Part shown: positions 43,449-52,963 of the stretch, in pieces
How the letters are laid out: each line of letters starts with the position of its first letter
How positions within the stretch are numbered: position 1 is the first letter of the stretch
NCBI RefSeq assembly: GCF_004309355.1
Contig: NZ_BJCC01000034.1
Span: forward strand, 1 to 64,000
Direction: 5' to 3'
Length of the DNA: 64,000 nt
DNA from: Enterococcus florum
GTDB taxonomy: Bacteria > Bacillota > Bacilli > Lactobacillales > Enterococcaceae
Notes under the pieces: model-generated
Seen by the model: the letters and a program-made list of their open reading frames with translations, nothing else
What the model was told of the DNA's origin: nothing
The model's database searches: none
Position numbers and translations under genes: made by a program

Positions 43449-44438
43449 CTAATCAAAGCCGCTATATTCTTTAGGAAAAAACATCATGACGGTCGTACCG
43501 ATACCGATCTTTGACTCGATCGCCAAACGGCAGCCGATCTTTTGAGCAACCAGACGGCTCAAATACAGTCCTAACCCGCTGGCCCGTTGTTCTTTTCTTC
43601 CGTTGTATCCCGTGTAGCCCTTTTCAAACACCCGCGGCAGGTCCTCCGCTCGAATACCGATCCCCGTGTCTTGGATCGTCAGCTGGTTTTCACTAAAGGC
43701 AATCGTGATTTTGCCTTCGCGGGTATATTTGATGGCATTGAACAAGAGTTGTTCCAAGATGAAGCCAGCCCATTTTTGATCGGTGTACACCATTCCATCA
43801 AGCTCTTTTAGTTCCAGCTGCAGATTCTTTTGAGAGAAGAAAAAGGCATATTTTTTTAAGACCTTTTTGACTAGCATATCCAGTGATACATTTTCGATTA
43901 CCATGTCCTGATGGTCAAGATTTTGGCGTAAATAATTCAGCATCATTTGTAAATATTCATTAATTTTGAACAGCTCTGCCTTCATCAAACCAGGGGAGCT
44001 GTCGCCTGATTGGATCATCAGATCCAAGGCCGCTACCGGTGTTTTGATTTGATGCATCCACATTCCAAAATCTTCGAAGACTTCTTGTTTATCCTGATTG
44101 GCTTGGGAAATGTAATATCCTTTTTCCTTGATCAGCTGATCCAGCATATGCTGGTAGCTTTTCTCCGCTTGGGTACTTGGTTTTGGCAGCAGCGTTTGGA
44201 TCGAGGATTGTAAAACCTGTCTGCTAAACAGTTGTAATTGCAACTGTTTACGGTAATATCGGTAACACCCTATAATCGAATAGACCAACAGAGCAAAAAA
44301 AGTGAATAAGATGCTGTCCCAAAACGCCAGCAATGGAAAATCATAGAGATAGAAAGTAAACAAAAACAGGCCCATCAAGATCAGATACATCAGGTAGAGA
44401 ACCCGCTGTTCCCAAAGAAATCCCTTGATTCGCTTCAT
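43449..44438 (-). CDS. BceS-type intramembrane-sensing histidine kinase
   Basis: A 329-residue kinase. Two hydrophobic segments in the first 60 residues have almost no extracellular loop, as in intramembrane-sensing kinases that receive their signal from a BceAB transporter. The phospho-accepting His is in MWMHQIKTPVA near residue 130; ATP-binding motifs are NAIKYT, DTGIGI and GLGLYLS. It overlaps the response-regulator stop codon by one base. Confidence 0.92.
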   Translation of the reverse strand: MKRIKGFLWEQRVLYLMYLILMGLFLFTFYLYDFPLLAFWDSILFTFFALLVYSIIGCYRYYRKQLQLQLFSRQVLQSSIQTLLPKPSTQAEKSYQHMLDQLIKEKGYYISQANQDKQEVFEDFGMWMHQIKTPVAALDLMIQSGDSSPGLMKAELFKINEYLQMMLNYLRQNLDHQDMVIENVSLDMLVKKVLKKYAFFFSQKNLQLELKELDGMVYTDQKWAGFILEQLLFNAIKYTREGKITIAFSENQLTIQDTGIGIRAEDLPRVFEKGYTGYNGRKEQRASGLGLYLSRLVAQKIGCRLAIESKIGIGTTVMMFFPKEYSGFD

Positions 44439-45118
44439 CAGTAATCACCCTCGATCAAATAGCCTTTATTTTTAACGGTGTGAATAAGATCCGGCAACCC
44501 GCCTGCCGCCAATTTTTTTCTTAATCGGGTCAGATTGACCGCCAAAGTATTATTATCAATAAATTCATCGTTCTGCCACAGCATCTCAATGATGGACTCC
44601 CGCGGGACGATACTGCCTTTATACTGGCAAAGCAATTGCAGGATCCGCGCTTCGTTCGGTGAAATCGGCACAGTAGTCTGCGCATTCCGCAGTAAATTTT
44701 CTGTTGGAAAAAAGGTGAACTCCCCCAATTCATACGTCGTCTCATGATGACCATACTGATAGCTTCTCCGCAGGATCGCTTGAATTTTGGCCAGCAGCAG
44801 AGTCAAATCAAAAGGTTTAGGGATAAAATCATCTGCCCCCATAGTCATCGCCATCACCTGATTCATTTTGTCTTCAGCTGATGATAAAAAGAGGATCGGG
44901 ACCTCTGAGAACTCTCGAATCTTTTGACACCAGTGAAACCCGTTGAAAAATGGCAGGGAGATGTCCAGAATCACCAGATCTGGCTTCTCCTGTTTGATTT
45001 CCTCATCTACGCGTTGAAAATCAGCAGGGATAAGGCATTCATAATCCCATTGCTCCAAATGCTTTTGAACGATCTCGACGATCGTGGGATCATCCTCTAC
45101 TAAAAAAAGCTTCATCAT
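44438..45118 (-). CDS. BceR-type OmpR-family response regulator
   Basis: A 226-residue regulator with a receiver domain (phosphoacceptor Asp in LVILDISLPFFNG near residue 51; DD at 9-10) and a winged-helix DNA-binding domain from about 125. ATG 45118 has AGGAG seven nt upstream; the earlier GTG 45124 is too close to it. First gene of regulator-kinase, followed by transporter genes in the same direction: a full Bce detoxification module. It should activate the BceAB-like genes when the transporter detects peptide. Confidence 0.92.
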   Translation of the reverse strand: MMKLFLVEDDPTIVEIVQKHLEQWDYECLIPADFQRVDEEIKQEKPDLVILDISLPFFNGFHWCQKIREFSEVPILFLSSAEDKMNQVMAMTMGADDFIPKPFDLTLLLAKIQAILRRSYQYGHHETTYELGEFTFFPTENLLRNAQTTVPISPNEARILQLLCQYKGSIVPRESIIEMLWQNDEFIDNNTLAVNLTRLRKKLAAGGLPDLIHTVKNKGYLIEGDY

Positions 45119-45189
45119 GGTCACACTCCTACCCTCATTTTTTCCATTATACTAAATAATCGGAGGAAGATTTGATTTTTTTTATCAAA

Positions 45190-45215
45190 AAAGCCGCTCC
45201 CCAACTAGGAAGCGG
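45190..45215 (-). terminator. Terminator of the EcsAB-like genes
   Basis: Minus strand CCGCTTCC and GGGAGCGG pair, followed by TTTTTT, just past the permease stop. Confidence 0.75.
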
Positions 45216-45221
45216 ACTCGT

Positions 45222-46817
45222 TTAATCCATTAATTTTTGCCAGAAATACTTTTTCTGATTGTTCAAATACAAAAAGGCTATTGTTGCCAATACAAGGAAA
45301 ACTGCACCATTGAGTAAAAATGGATTGACTTTGAACAACACAGCAACGACATACAGCGTCAGCAATATGCCACCAACGATCATCACTCCAAACATCCAAA
45401 AAACGATCGCAAAATTCCCATTGCCCCGTGTAAACAGCTCCCCGACATTGTTCCAATTCAGGTTCAATAAATCGTAATCGCGAATGAAGAAGTGCACACA
45501 GAACAAGTAAGTTCCGCACAACGCGCCGATCACAAAGAACAGCAGCAGCAGCAGAGGCATCCGTGAAAATACTCCGGCCAACAACGCAACACCGCCCGTG
45601 ATAACGAACTGGATCAGCGTCCCCGTGATCATTTTAATCCGCAAATATTCTCGAAAAGACAGCGGCAGTGACCGAATAAACAAGAAATTCTCCCGATCCA
45701 AAGAAATGATCGAACTGATTAGAGACGTTTGATTGATTGTCATGGCAGCCAAGAAAATACCGGCACAAAAGAAAACACCGAAAAAAGCCGGGCTTAAATG
45801 TTGGAATGAAAATTGTCCAGTCACCATGAATGTGATAAAGAAAACGACTGGCATGATCAAGGAAGAAGACAGCATTTGTGTAATCAAATTCGGATTCTTA
45901 ATCAGCTGCAGATTGTAGCTGCGCAACAGCTGGACCAGATTTTGATTTTCTTTGCGTTTTCTTTTCTTGGAGACCGTTTGCTGATTCTCGTCACTGAACT
46001 GGTCATATAATTTCGGTACGATTTTTTGTTGAATAATAAAGAAGACGACCGTCAGGCAAATCAAAATTCCCAGTAGGCTCAGGAACCCTGGCAACGAGAA
46101 CGGATTGGTCAACACATAGTAAAATGGCAAGAATGGTGTCAACACCGGACGATCCACCATTGTCGTGGAGTGCTGAATATCTGTCTGGGTGAAATTGATA
46201 ATCAAAATGCCGCCGATTACCAAAACCATTGACAATCCCATCATCCCCGTCATAAAGGTCTTCTTGTGGCGGTAAAAAATTTTAGTTTGTGTAAGCCCGA
46301 AAATCACCAAGCTGCACAACCCAAACAGCAACAGCACGAATCCGACGAAAATGATCAAACCAGCCAGAACGGCCAACACGATCATCATACCGCCCCGCCA
46401 GGCTGCTAAATAAAACAGGACTACCAGCGGGAGCAAAAACGGAACGATCGTCAACCCGACGACCAGGAATTTTGCCAAAAATACTTCGCCCTGTCGAAAC
46501 GGCAGCGGCAGATAGTTTTCTAGGTCCTTGCTTTCAAAAAACACATTAAAAATCGAGGACATTGCCTGCGAAAAGCCGATCAGACCAAATAAGGCAAGAT
46601 AATAAGTGAAAAAACCAGGAAATTTTGAAAAATCAATCGCAAACATCGTTGCCGTATAGACAGCTAAGAAAACAACCCCGGATAGTAAATAGGATAAAAA
46701 AATGTTTCGAGTCAGAGCGGCACCCTTTTTGCCTTTTTTGCGAGATTGGGTGGTTGCGGAAGGATTGACGTACAGCAGATTGATCCGCATCAGTGCTTTT
46801 AATTGCTGCAGCTTCAT
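45222..46817 (-). CDS. ABC-2 family exporter permease (EcsB-like size class)
   Basis: A 531-residue membrane protein with about 12 hydrophobic segments; conserved SKDLENYLPLPFRQGEVFLAKF near residue 95 is a feature of this exporter group. It overlaps the ATPase gene by 4 nt (ATGA). Substrate unknown. Confidence 0.82.
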   Translation of the reverse strand: MKLQQLKALMRINLLYVNPSATTQSRKKGKKGAALTRNIFLSYLLSGVVFLAVYTATMFAIDFSKFPGFFTYYLALFGLIGFSQAMSSIFNVFFESKDLENYLPLPFRQGEVFLAKFLVVGLTIVPFLLPLVVLFYLAAWRGGMMIVLAVLAGLIIFVGFVLLLFGLCSLVIFGLTQTKIFYRHKKTFMTGMMGLSMVLVIGGILIINFTQTDIQHSTTMVDRPVLTPFLPFYYVLTNPFSLPGFLSLLGILICLTVVFFIIQQKIVPKLYDQFSDENQQTVSKKRKRKENQNLVQLLRSYNLQLIKNPNLITQMLSSSLIMPVVFFITFMVTGQFSFQHLSPAFFGVFFCAGIFLAAMTINQTSLISSIISLDRENFLFIRSLPLSFREYLRIKMITGTLIQFVITGGVALLAGVFSRMPLLLLLFFVIGALCGTYLFCVHFFIRDYDLLNLNWNNVGELFTRGNGNFAIVFWMFGVMIVGGILLTLYVVAVLFKVNPFLLNGAVFLVLATIAFLYLNNQKKYFWQKLMD

Positions 46818-47569
46818 TCCGTTCCCTCCTGTTCTTCCAATTCCTCCAATTCTTCCGACTTGCGACCGGCCATTTTCAAGTAGACGCTCTCCAATGATTC
46901 GTTCGGATAGTCCTCCAGCAGTGAATCAACAGAGCCGTTGTAGATCAATTCGCCCTTTTTCAAAATAGCTAGTTCATCGCATAGTTGCTGTGCAGTATCT
47001 AACACATGAGTGGAAAAGATGACAGTATTGCCTTTTTCAGCATGCTTTTTCATCAATTCCTTTAAGTCAAATGCGGCTTGCGGATCTAGTCCTTGCAAAG
47101 GTTCATCCAAGATCCAAATGTCCGGATCCGGCAGCAGAGCACCGATGATGATGGTTTTTTGCCGCATGCCATGAGAAAAACTTTCAATTGTTTCGTCTAC
47201 ATGGGGCTGCATATCGAACAAACTGATCAGCTCCTGCAGACGAGCGGCTTCATTGTTCAGTCCATAGGCTGCTTTGATTAAATCCCAATATTCATTGGCG
47301 GTCAATTGCAAAAAAAGATCCGGTGTGTCAGGAACATAGGCGATTTTCTTCTTGATCTCCAAGCGATTCTCTGTCAAATCCTTGCCATCAAAACGAATCG
47401 TGCCTCCTGACGGTTCGATGATACTGACCAAGCTTTTGATCGTCGTTGATTTTCCCGCTCCGTTGTGGCCGAGAAACCCAAAAATCTCACCGTTGCTAAT
47501 CGTTAATGATAGGTTATTTAAAGCAGTCTTTTTGCCATATTTTTTTGTCACATTGATTAATTCGATCAC
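46814..47569 (-). CDS. ABC transporter ATP-binding protein
   Basis: A 251-residue ATPase with Walker A GHNGAGKST, signature FSHGMRQK, Walker B IWILDEP and switch FSTHVL. The C-terminus is very Glu-rich (KSEELEELEEQEGTE). It resembles EcsA-type exporter ATPases. Operon with the downstream permease. Confidence 0.9.
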   Translation of the reverse strand: MIELINVTKKYGKKTALNNLSLTISNGEIFGFLGHNGAGKSTTIKSLVSIIEPSGGTIRFDGKDLTENRLEIKKKIAYVPDTPDLFLQLTANEYWDLIKAAYGLNNEAARLQELISLFDMQPHVDETIESFSHGMRQKTIIIGALLPDPDIWILDEPLQGLDPQAAFDLKELMKKHAEKGNTVIFSTHVLDTAQQLCDELAILKKGELIYNGSVDSLLEDYPNESLESVYLKMAGRKSEELEELEEQEGTE

Positions 47570-47743
47570 TTTTACCAGCTCCTTTGATACTTACTATACG
47601 TGAAATTGGAAAGGCTGACAATCTGAACTTCTTGTTTTTCCCATGAAATTTTCTGAATACAACAGAAAAAATTACTTTTAAAAAATCTGCTTTTTTCAGT
47701 CTTCCAGCAAAGAGTGCGATACAATAGATACGAGGTGAAGTAC

Positions 47744-50137
47744 GTGAAGCGAGACATTCAACTGCGGGATTACCAGCAACGAGTTTTGGATCAATTAGCC
47801 GATTATTTAAGCAATGACAGCATTCATATTGTGGCACCGCCGGGCTCGGGAAAAACCCTTTTAGGCATTTCAATCATTGAAAGGATCCAACGAAAAACCT
47901 TGATCCTCGTCCCTTCTCTGCTATTGAAAAAGCAATGGATCGAGGCTTTGACGGCTTACAAACTAGAAGGACAGCTGTCGGATCAGCTGATGGAGCCTAA
48001 AGATATCACGATCGCTACCTATCAGGATCTTTACAGCAAAAAGGATACCGAAGCGACTTATTTACTCGATCATCAAATTGGATTTCTAGTGCTGGATGAA
48101 TCCCACCATCTTAAAAAAAGCTGGTCAGATCACTTGCTGTCGCTTAAAGTGCAAACGGATCGGATTCAAACCTTGGCGTTGACAGCGACACCGCCTTTTG
48201 ATGCGAATCAGCGAGAATGGAAAAACTATATGGAGCTGACAGGAACAATCGATGAAGAGATTGCCGTTTCAGAATTGATCAAAGCTGGTGTCTTGGCCCC
48301 TTATCAAGATTATGTGTATTTGACTCCATATACGCAAGAAACTCAGCTGGCTTTTGAACAGTTCCAACGATCACAGGAACAAATCGCAGAGCGGCTCTCC
48401 AGCAACCAAGAGGTCACTGATTATTTGCTGTCACAGAAATTTATCACCTCGCCTCTGGAGGATTTGCAGTTTATTTATCAGCATTTTGATCTTTATTTAA
48501 GTGCTCTCTTCTATTTAAACAACCAAGCGTATTCTTTGTCTGATGACCACTGGCAAGTGTTAGGTATGAAGAAAAAGAAACGACCTGTTCCGCCACAAAA
48601 TCGCAAAAGCCTGACTGTACTTTATCAGTATTTATATGAAGCTGCTCCCGAGCTGGCAATTTTTCACGATTTGGCAAAAAATCATTGGCTTTACGAGAAC
48701 AAACTTGATTTATTTCCAGATTACCAGAGAGCTGAATGGCAGCAAGAAGTGCCGCAGCTAAAAGAAGCAATCGCTCATATCGTCATCAAGGAAGAACGTG
48801 CGATGGGCAAACAATTATGCGGTGTTTTGCTATTTGATCAGATCAAGAAAGACGTTTTGGATGGTCAGGAGGATTTTCTAGCTTATGGGGTGGCTCCAGC
48901 ATTTTTGGAGTTGAAAGAACTGCTGCGCCCCGACACTTCCTTAGCAGCGATTTGCGGAGAATTTGTGCTAATCCATCAACAGTTGTATGAGAAATACTTG
49001 CTTGACTATGCAGACTCGATGAGAGAAAAAGAACTTGCTGGGTACCGCTATTTGAAGTTAACGGATCAGACGCGCAGCTCACTGCTGGCATTGATTACCG
49101 ACTTGTTGAATCGTGGCGAGATCCATTTGCTGATCGGAACTGTCAGTTTGCTGGGAGAAGGCTGGAATTGTCCAGCAGTCAACACAGTGATTTTAGGCAA
49201 TCGCGCCGGTTCGTATGTGCAGACTCAGCAGATCCGTGGCCGCGGATTGCGGAGAACAGACGAGACTAAGCTCACGAATATCTGGCATATTGGTTCGGTT
49301 TTTCCTCATGTTCCACTGGACGAACAGCCAGCTTTGGCGCCTCTTTTACGCAGATTGAGCTTCATTGAAGGCCTAAATTTGATCGAAGAACCAGTGATCT
49401 CAACGGGAATCGAGCGCTTTCAGCTACCCCCACAGCCAGGATTGACGGAAATCTTCAGCTTCACTCAAACGAATTTAGATCAAGCCAAGCAACGGCGGAC
49501 TTATCTACGACTCTGGGAGGAAGCCTTAGCGAAAGGGTCGCGGCTAGCGATGCCTGTATTCGTTCGAGCAGTACCAACCAAAGCCGGTCAACCTCCCCAA
49601 GAGGGTGCCTTTACGAAGCAAAAGGGGCACGTACCCGGATTTATCCAATCCTTGCTTCAAGGTCAGTTAGGCCTTTATTTTACAGATCGAAAACGGCGAA
49701 GGTCGTGGCAAAAACGCTGTATCCTGCAAAAGCATCTGATAGTGACTCTTTATCAGCTGATGCGAGAAGATCATTTGATCAATAACGAGCAGTGTCTGTC
49801 GGTGGATTGGAATGAAACTGTCTTTACTTGTGAGTTGGCTGCTCCTTATCAGTTGAAGAAGCTGTTTAATGAGCAGGTAGCGGAGATTTTAAATGAAGTT
49901 GATACGCCGCGGTACGTATTGAAAATCGATAAATTTTACGCAGCCGTGCCCAGTCGATACAGTAAAAATAGGCAAGAGGCACAACGGTTTTTAGAAACCC
50001 TTTCTCGTGAACATCCCCATTTTGAATTGATTTATACTAAAAATTTGGCAGGCCGCAAGCACCTGATGGAGGCGCGGCTTCAAACTTTGACTGCGGATTC
50101 ACGTTCAGAAGTAAGGGAAGAAAAATTCTGGCAATAA
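47744..50137 (+). CDS. Orphan superfamily II DEAD/DEAH-box helicase
   Basis: A 797-residue SF2 helicase-like protein. Walker A is PPGSGKT at 32-38, the DEAH-type box reads DESHH, motif III is LTATPP, and the C-terminal helicase part holds GTVSLLGEGWNCPAVN and the arginine-finger motif QQIRGRGLRR. About 240 further residues have no motif I know. GTG 47744 has GAGGTGA five nt upstream and is preferred; the frame opens at GTG 47714, but the stretch between carries a TACAAT -10-like box. No nuclease, methylase or defence gene is adjacent. Role unknown: DNA repair, RNA processing or defence are possible. Confidence 0.83.
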   Translation: MKRDIQLRDYQQRVLDQLADYLSNDSIHIVAPPGSGKTLLGISIIERIQRKTLILVPSLLLKKQWIEALTAYKLEGQLSDQLMEPKDITIATYQDLYSKKDTEATYLLDHQIGFLVLDESHHLKKSWSDHLLSLKVQTDRIQTLALTATPPFDANQREWKNYMELTGTIDEEIAVSELIKAGVLAPYQDYVYLTPYTQETQLAFEQFQRSQEQIAERLSSNQEVTDYLLSQKFITSPLEDLQFIYQHFDLYLSALFYLNNQAYSLSDDHWQVLGMKKKKRPVPPQNRKSLTVLYQYLYEAAPELAIFHDLAKNHWLYENKLDLFPDYQRAEWQQEVPQLKEAIAHIVIKEERAMGKQLCGVLLFDQIKKDVLDGQEDFLAYGVAPAFLELKELLRPDTSLAAICGEFVLIHQQLYEKYLLDYADSMREKELAGYRYLKLTDQTRSSLLALITDLLNRGEIHLLIGTVSLLGEGWNCPAVNTVILGNRAGSYVQTQQIRGRGLRRTDETKLTNIWHIGSVFPHVPLDEQPALAPLLRRLSFIEGLNLIEEPVISTGIERFQLPPQPGLTEIFSFTQTNLDQAKQRRTYLRLWEEALAKGSRLAMPVFVRAVPTKAGQPPQEGAFTKQKGHVPGFIQSLLQGQLGLYFTDRKRRRSWQKRCILQKHLIVTLYQLMREDHLINNEQCLSVDWNETVFTCELAAPYQLKKLFNEQVAEILNEVDTPRYVLKIDKFYAAVPSRYSKNRQEAQRFLETLSREHPHFELIYTKNLAGRKHLMEARLQTLTADSRSEVREEKFWQ

Positions 50138-50183
50138 GAGTCTTTTATAAGTTCCAATAGCATGTCTGTTTTAAAAATGAATA

Positions 50184-50222
50184 CCAGCCGCCAACTGTTT
50201 TTTACAAACAGTTAACGGCTGG
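50184..50222. terminator. Bidirectional hairpin between helicase and anchored protein genes
   Basis: CCAGCCG...AACTGTTT and AAACAGTT...CGGCTGG pair over about 15 positions with a small internal loop. Confidence 0.75.
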
Positions 50223-50230
50223 CTTCATGT

Positions 50231-50824
50231 TTATTCAGTTACTCGCTGTACCGACTGAGCAATAGTTGCCATTTCCGCTTTAGCAGAATCAAAATGACTT
50301 TGGGCACTGGAAGCAAAGACCTGCAAATAATTCTGCTCTGATTCCAACAAATACACCAGGCATTTGAATCGCTTCCCCTCACTTTCACCGGTCAGAATTA
50401 CTTCTGTTCCGTGCATGCCGTTCACCTCAATGGGGTTTCCTTGCTCCAAAATCTGATCACCGCGAGATTCATATCCGTTGATGATACTGCTTTGATAACT
50501 CGAAAAATCGATAAAATCCTCCTTGGCCTCTATTAGCACATCGATTCCTTCTCGACTGCCGAAAATCATAAAATCCGACTCTGGCTCTTCTTTTCGACGC
50601 CATTTTTTAGGCATTGCACATTGGAACTTCTCTCCGTTTTTTGCTTGGAAGTCAACGACCTTTGTTTTCGGAATTTCTTTAACTGATCCCGCTGACGTCT
50701 CAGCCTTTTCTTCCGAACTTAACGGATTATTCTCTGTCGTTCCGGCATCCTCTTTGCCGAGTACAAAAAAGAGAAACATACCCGCTACCACGAACATCCC
50801 AAGGATCAACCACTTCTTTTTCAC
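50231..50824 (-). CDS. Membrane-anchored extracellular protein of unknown function
   Basis: A 197-residue protein with a single N-terminal hydrophobic segment (about 4-22, WLILGMFVVAGMFLFFVLG), a Ser/Glu-rich linker (about 25-55) and a soluble domain (about 60-190) of alternating beta pattern. GTG 50824 has GGAGG seven nt upstream. There is no lipobox, so it is anchored by the helix or secreted. The domain size and pattern resemble PsbP/Mog1-like folds, which is only a guess. Confidence 0.7.
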   Translation of the reverse strand: MKKKWLILGMFVVAGMFLFFVLGKEDAGTTENNPLSSEEKAETSAGSVKEIPKTKVVDFQAKNGEKFQCAMPKKWRRKEEPESDFMIFGSREGIDVLIEAKEDFIDFSSYQSSIINGYESRGDQILEQGNPIEVNGMHGTEVILTGESEGKRFKCLVYLLESEQNYLQVFASSAQSHFDSAKAEMATIAQSVQRVTE

Positions 50825-51100
50825 TTTGCTTCCTCCATCTCTCTTGCAAATAGCTCGTTGAAAAATCAACGATATACCTCCCGTTTTCCTGAAATTTCAG
50901 TTCAGCGATTCTCTTCCTCTTCCCACCGATTCAAAGAATGAAACAACGGATTATTTCACAAGTATAGCAAAGTTTATTCGTACTGAACATCTCTAAAAGA
51001 CACCAAATTTGCCCGAAACTATTCACCCCTGTTCGGACTTTGTCTGGAACAATGCCTTTTAGTTGAAAACCTATGTATAATGTGCCGTATCTCAAAAAAA

Positions 51101-51130
51101 AAGAAAACCCTCAAGCTTGAGCGTTTTCTT
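51101..51130. terminator. Terminator of the aldehyde/acyl-CoA operon
   Basis: AAGAAAAC-CTCAA and TTGAG-GTTTTCTT arms form a long stem with T residues on both strands, 11 nt past the last operon gene. Confidence 0.8.
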
Positions 51131-51140
51131 TTATCACTGA

Positions 51141-51818
51141 TTAAGCCATTTCTTCCTCTTCTGTCATTTTCGCCGGGCCGCTGCCTTGCTTTGCGGCAAA
51201 GGACAAGATAATTCCCAGTGCGATTGAAGAAAAGGCGGCTACTACGACCTGTATCTCTGCTGGAAGCAAAAAGACGATACTGTGTACAGGAATCCAGAAA
51301 AAGATCCCTACCTTCAGCCAATTAAAGGTCACGAAGGTTCCCCAGTCGATTTTGTTCACGAGTCCCTTAAAACTGACCTTTTCGTTATTGTGGGCACTTT
51401 CGATCCAAAGATCCATCAACCGGTGGAACGTGTTCATTGCTGGTGCGAAGGTCAAATTCATAATGCTGCTGCCAAAAATCGCTTGTGCCACAGGTACTTC
51501 AAAAAATGGCAGATAATGGCCAGCTTGAGCTAATCCGGCGCCCCCCATGTAGACGGGGAAAACCAAAGTAACCATCAGTCCGATCGTTCCCCAAACAAGT
51601 GCGCGCAGCAGCACCTGTGAAGATAGGGTGTACTCCCCTGAAACGATTCGTTTCCCAAGTACGTCTCCCATTGTAGCTAGAATCGCAAACTTGATGAATC
51701 CGCCAATATAGTGGTGGGCGTTGCTTGCACTCAAGATCGCATCTCGTGTCGTCGGAACTACGAACAGCAATACACAGACCAGCAGCATCAGGGCCCAAAT
51801 GATGTCTCCTTTTTTCAT
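51141..51818 (-). CDS. Polytopic membrane protein, last gene of the aldehyde/acyl-CoA operon
   Basis: A 225-residue protein with about five hydrophobic segments and an acidic C-terminal tail. The segment WLKVGIFFWIPVHSIVFLLP near residue 165 recalls the WPxxQxxNFxxVP signature of Mpv17/PMP22 proteins, so a distant relationship is possible. It lies 12 nt after the alcohol dehydrogenase gene and must be co-expressed. It could move the alcohol, aldehyde or acid across the membrane (inference). Confidence 0.65.
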   Translation of the reverse strand: MKKGDIIWALMLLVCVLLFVVPTTRDAILSASNAHHYIGGFIKFAILATMGDVLGKRIVSGEYTLSSQVLLRALVWGTIGLMVTLVFPVYMGGAGLAQAGHYLPFFEVPVAQAIFGSSIMNLTFAPAMNTFHRLMDLWIESAHNNEKVSFKGLVNKIDWGTFVTFNWLKVGIFFWIPVHSIVFLLPAEIQVVVAAFSSIALGIILSFAAKQGSGPAKMTEEEEMA

Positions 51819-51829
51819 TGGTTTTCCCC

Positions 51830-52948
51830 CTAGTTTGGTGGCTGATAGGATTTATCCATCACCACGACTGGTTTAATCACTTCTCCGCCTAATGAATCCG
51901 CTTCAGCTTGGTTGATGTCTTCAAAGTCATAGAATTTAACGAATTGATCGAATGGAAACTCTCCGCGTTGATAAAAATCGATCAAGTTCGGCAAGTGGAA
52001 CTTAGCGATCGTATCCCCAATCAGTACACCTTGAATTTTTTTGTTGCCGAAAACTAATTCAAAGAACGTATTGACTTCAAAATTGCCTTTCGTAACGGCT
52101 AATGGTACAAAAGTTCCCGAATTGCTCAATGACCCCAGCGCTTGTTTCATTACCGGCTGTACCCCAGTAGAATCAAGCACATAATCTAAGCCCCTGCCTT
52201 CGGTCAATCCCATGATAAATTCTTGCGGGTCCGCCTCTTTGCTGTTGAAGATATGGCTGGCTCCTAATTCTTTGGCTGTTTCTAAGCGTTTGTTATTGAT
52301 GTCGATCGCAATGATTGGGTAGCAGCCGGCAATTTTTGCTGCCATAACTGCCGCAAAACCAACTGCACCAGTCCCAAATACAGCGATGCCTTCCCCAACC
52401 TTTGGCTGCAGGACACTTAAGACGGCCCCGCTGCCTGTTCCTAATCCACAGCCTAAAGGTCCCATCAAACGTAAATCTACGTCTTTGGAGATTTTCACGA
52501 TGTTGGATTCGTCCGTTAAACTGTAAGTCGAGAAGGAAGATTGATTGAAGAAGTTGTTGACCTCTTCCCCATCCTCTGTGTGCAAAATGAATTCTCCACG
52601 CGGATTTTTCCCTAAATTATTAACAGTAAACCATTTTTCACATGAAGATGGGTGACCTTCTGCACAATGTTTGCACTCGCCACAGTAGGCATAAGACAAG
52701 ATCACATGATCGCCGACTTCAACTGACGTCACTGCATCGCCAACTCTTTCAACAATCCCAGAGCCTTCATGACCCAATACATTAGGAAAGTTTAAGCTGT
52801 TTCCATTTCGTTCGCCATAATCGGAACGGCATAGACCAGAAGCCACGATTTTAACTAAGACATCCTTTGCTCCAACTTCTGCTAATTCCAATTCAGTAAT
52901 TTCGTATGGTGCACCTTTTTCTTTGACTAACGCCGCTTTGATTTTCAT
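51830..52948 (-). CDS. Zinc-dependent medium-chain alcohol dehydrogenase
   Basis: A 372-residue NAD(P)-dependent dehydrogenase. Catalytic-zinc ligands: Cys in SGLCRSDYG and GHEGSG; the structural-zinc loop is CGECKHCAEGHPSSC near residues 90-104; the Rossmann motif is GTGAVGFAA near residue 195. It resembles aryl- or branched-alcohol dehydrogenases. Fourth gene of the operon; it would interconvert an alcohol and the aldehyde used by the acylating dehydrogenase. Confidence 0.9.
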   Translation of the reverse strand: MKIKAALVKEKGAPYEITELELAEVGAKDVLVKIVASGLCRSDYGERNGNSLNFPNVLGHEGSGIVERVGDAVTSVEVGDHVILSYAYCGECKHCAEGHPSSCEKWFTVNNLGKNPRGEFILHTEDGEEVNNFFNQSSFSTYSLTDESNIVKISKDVDLRLMGPLGCGLGTGSGAVLSVLQPKVGEGIAVFGTGAVGFAAVMAAKIAGCYPIIAIDINNKRLETAKELGASHIFNSKEADPQEFIMGLTEGRGLDYVLDSTGVQPVMKQALGSLSNSGTFVPLAVTKGNFEVNTFFELVFGNKKIQGVLIGDTIAKFHLPNLIDFYQRGEFPFDQFVKFYDFEDINQAEADSLGGEVIKPVVVMDKSYQPPN

Positions 52949-52963
52949 TCAATAAATCCTCCT

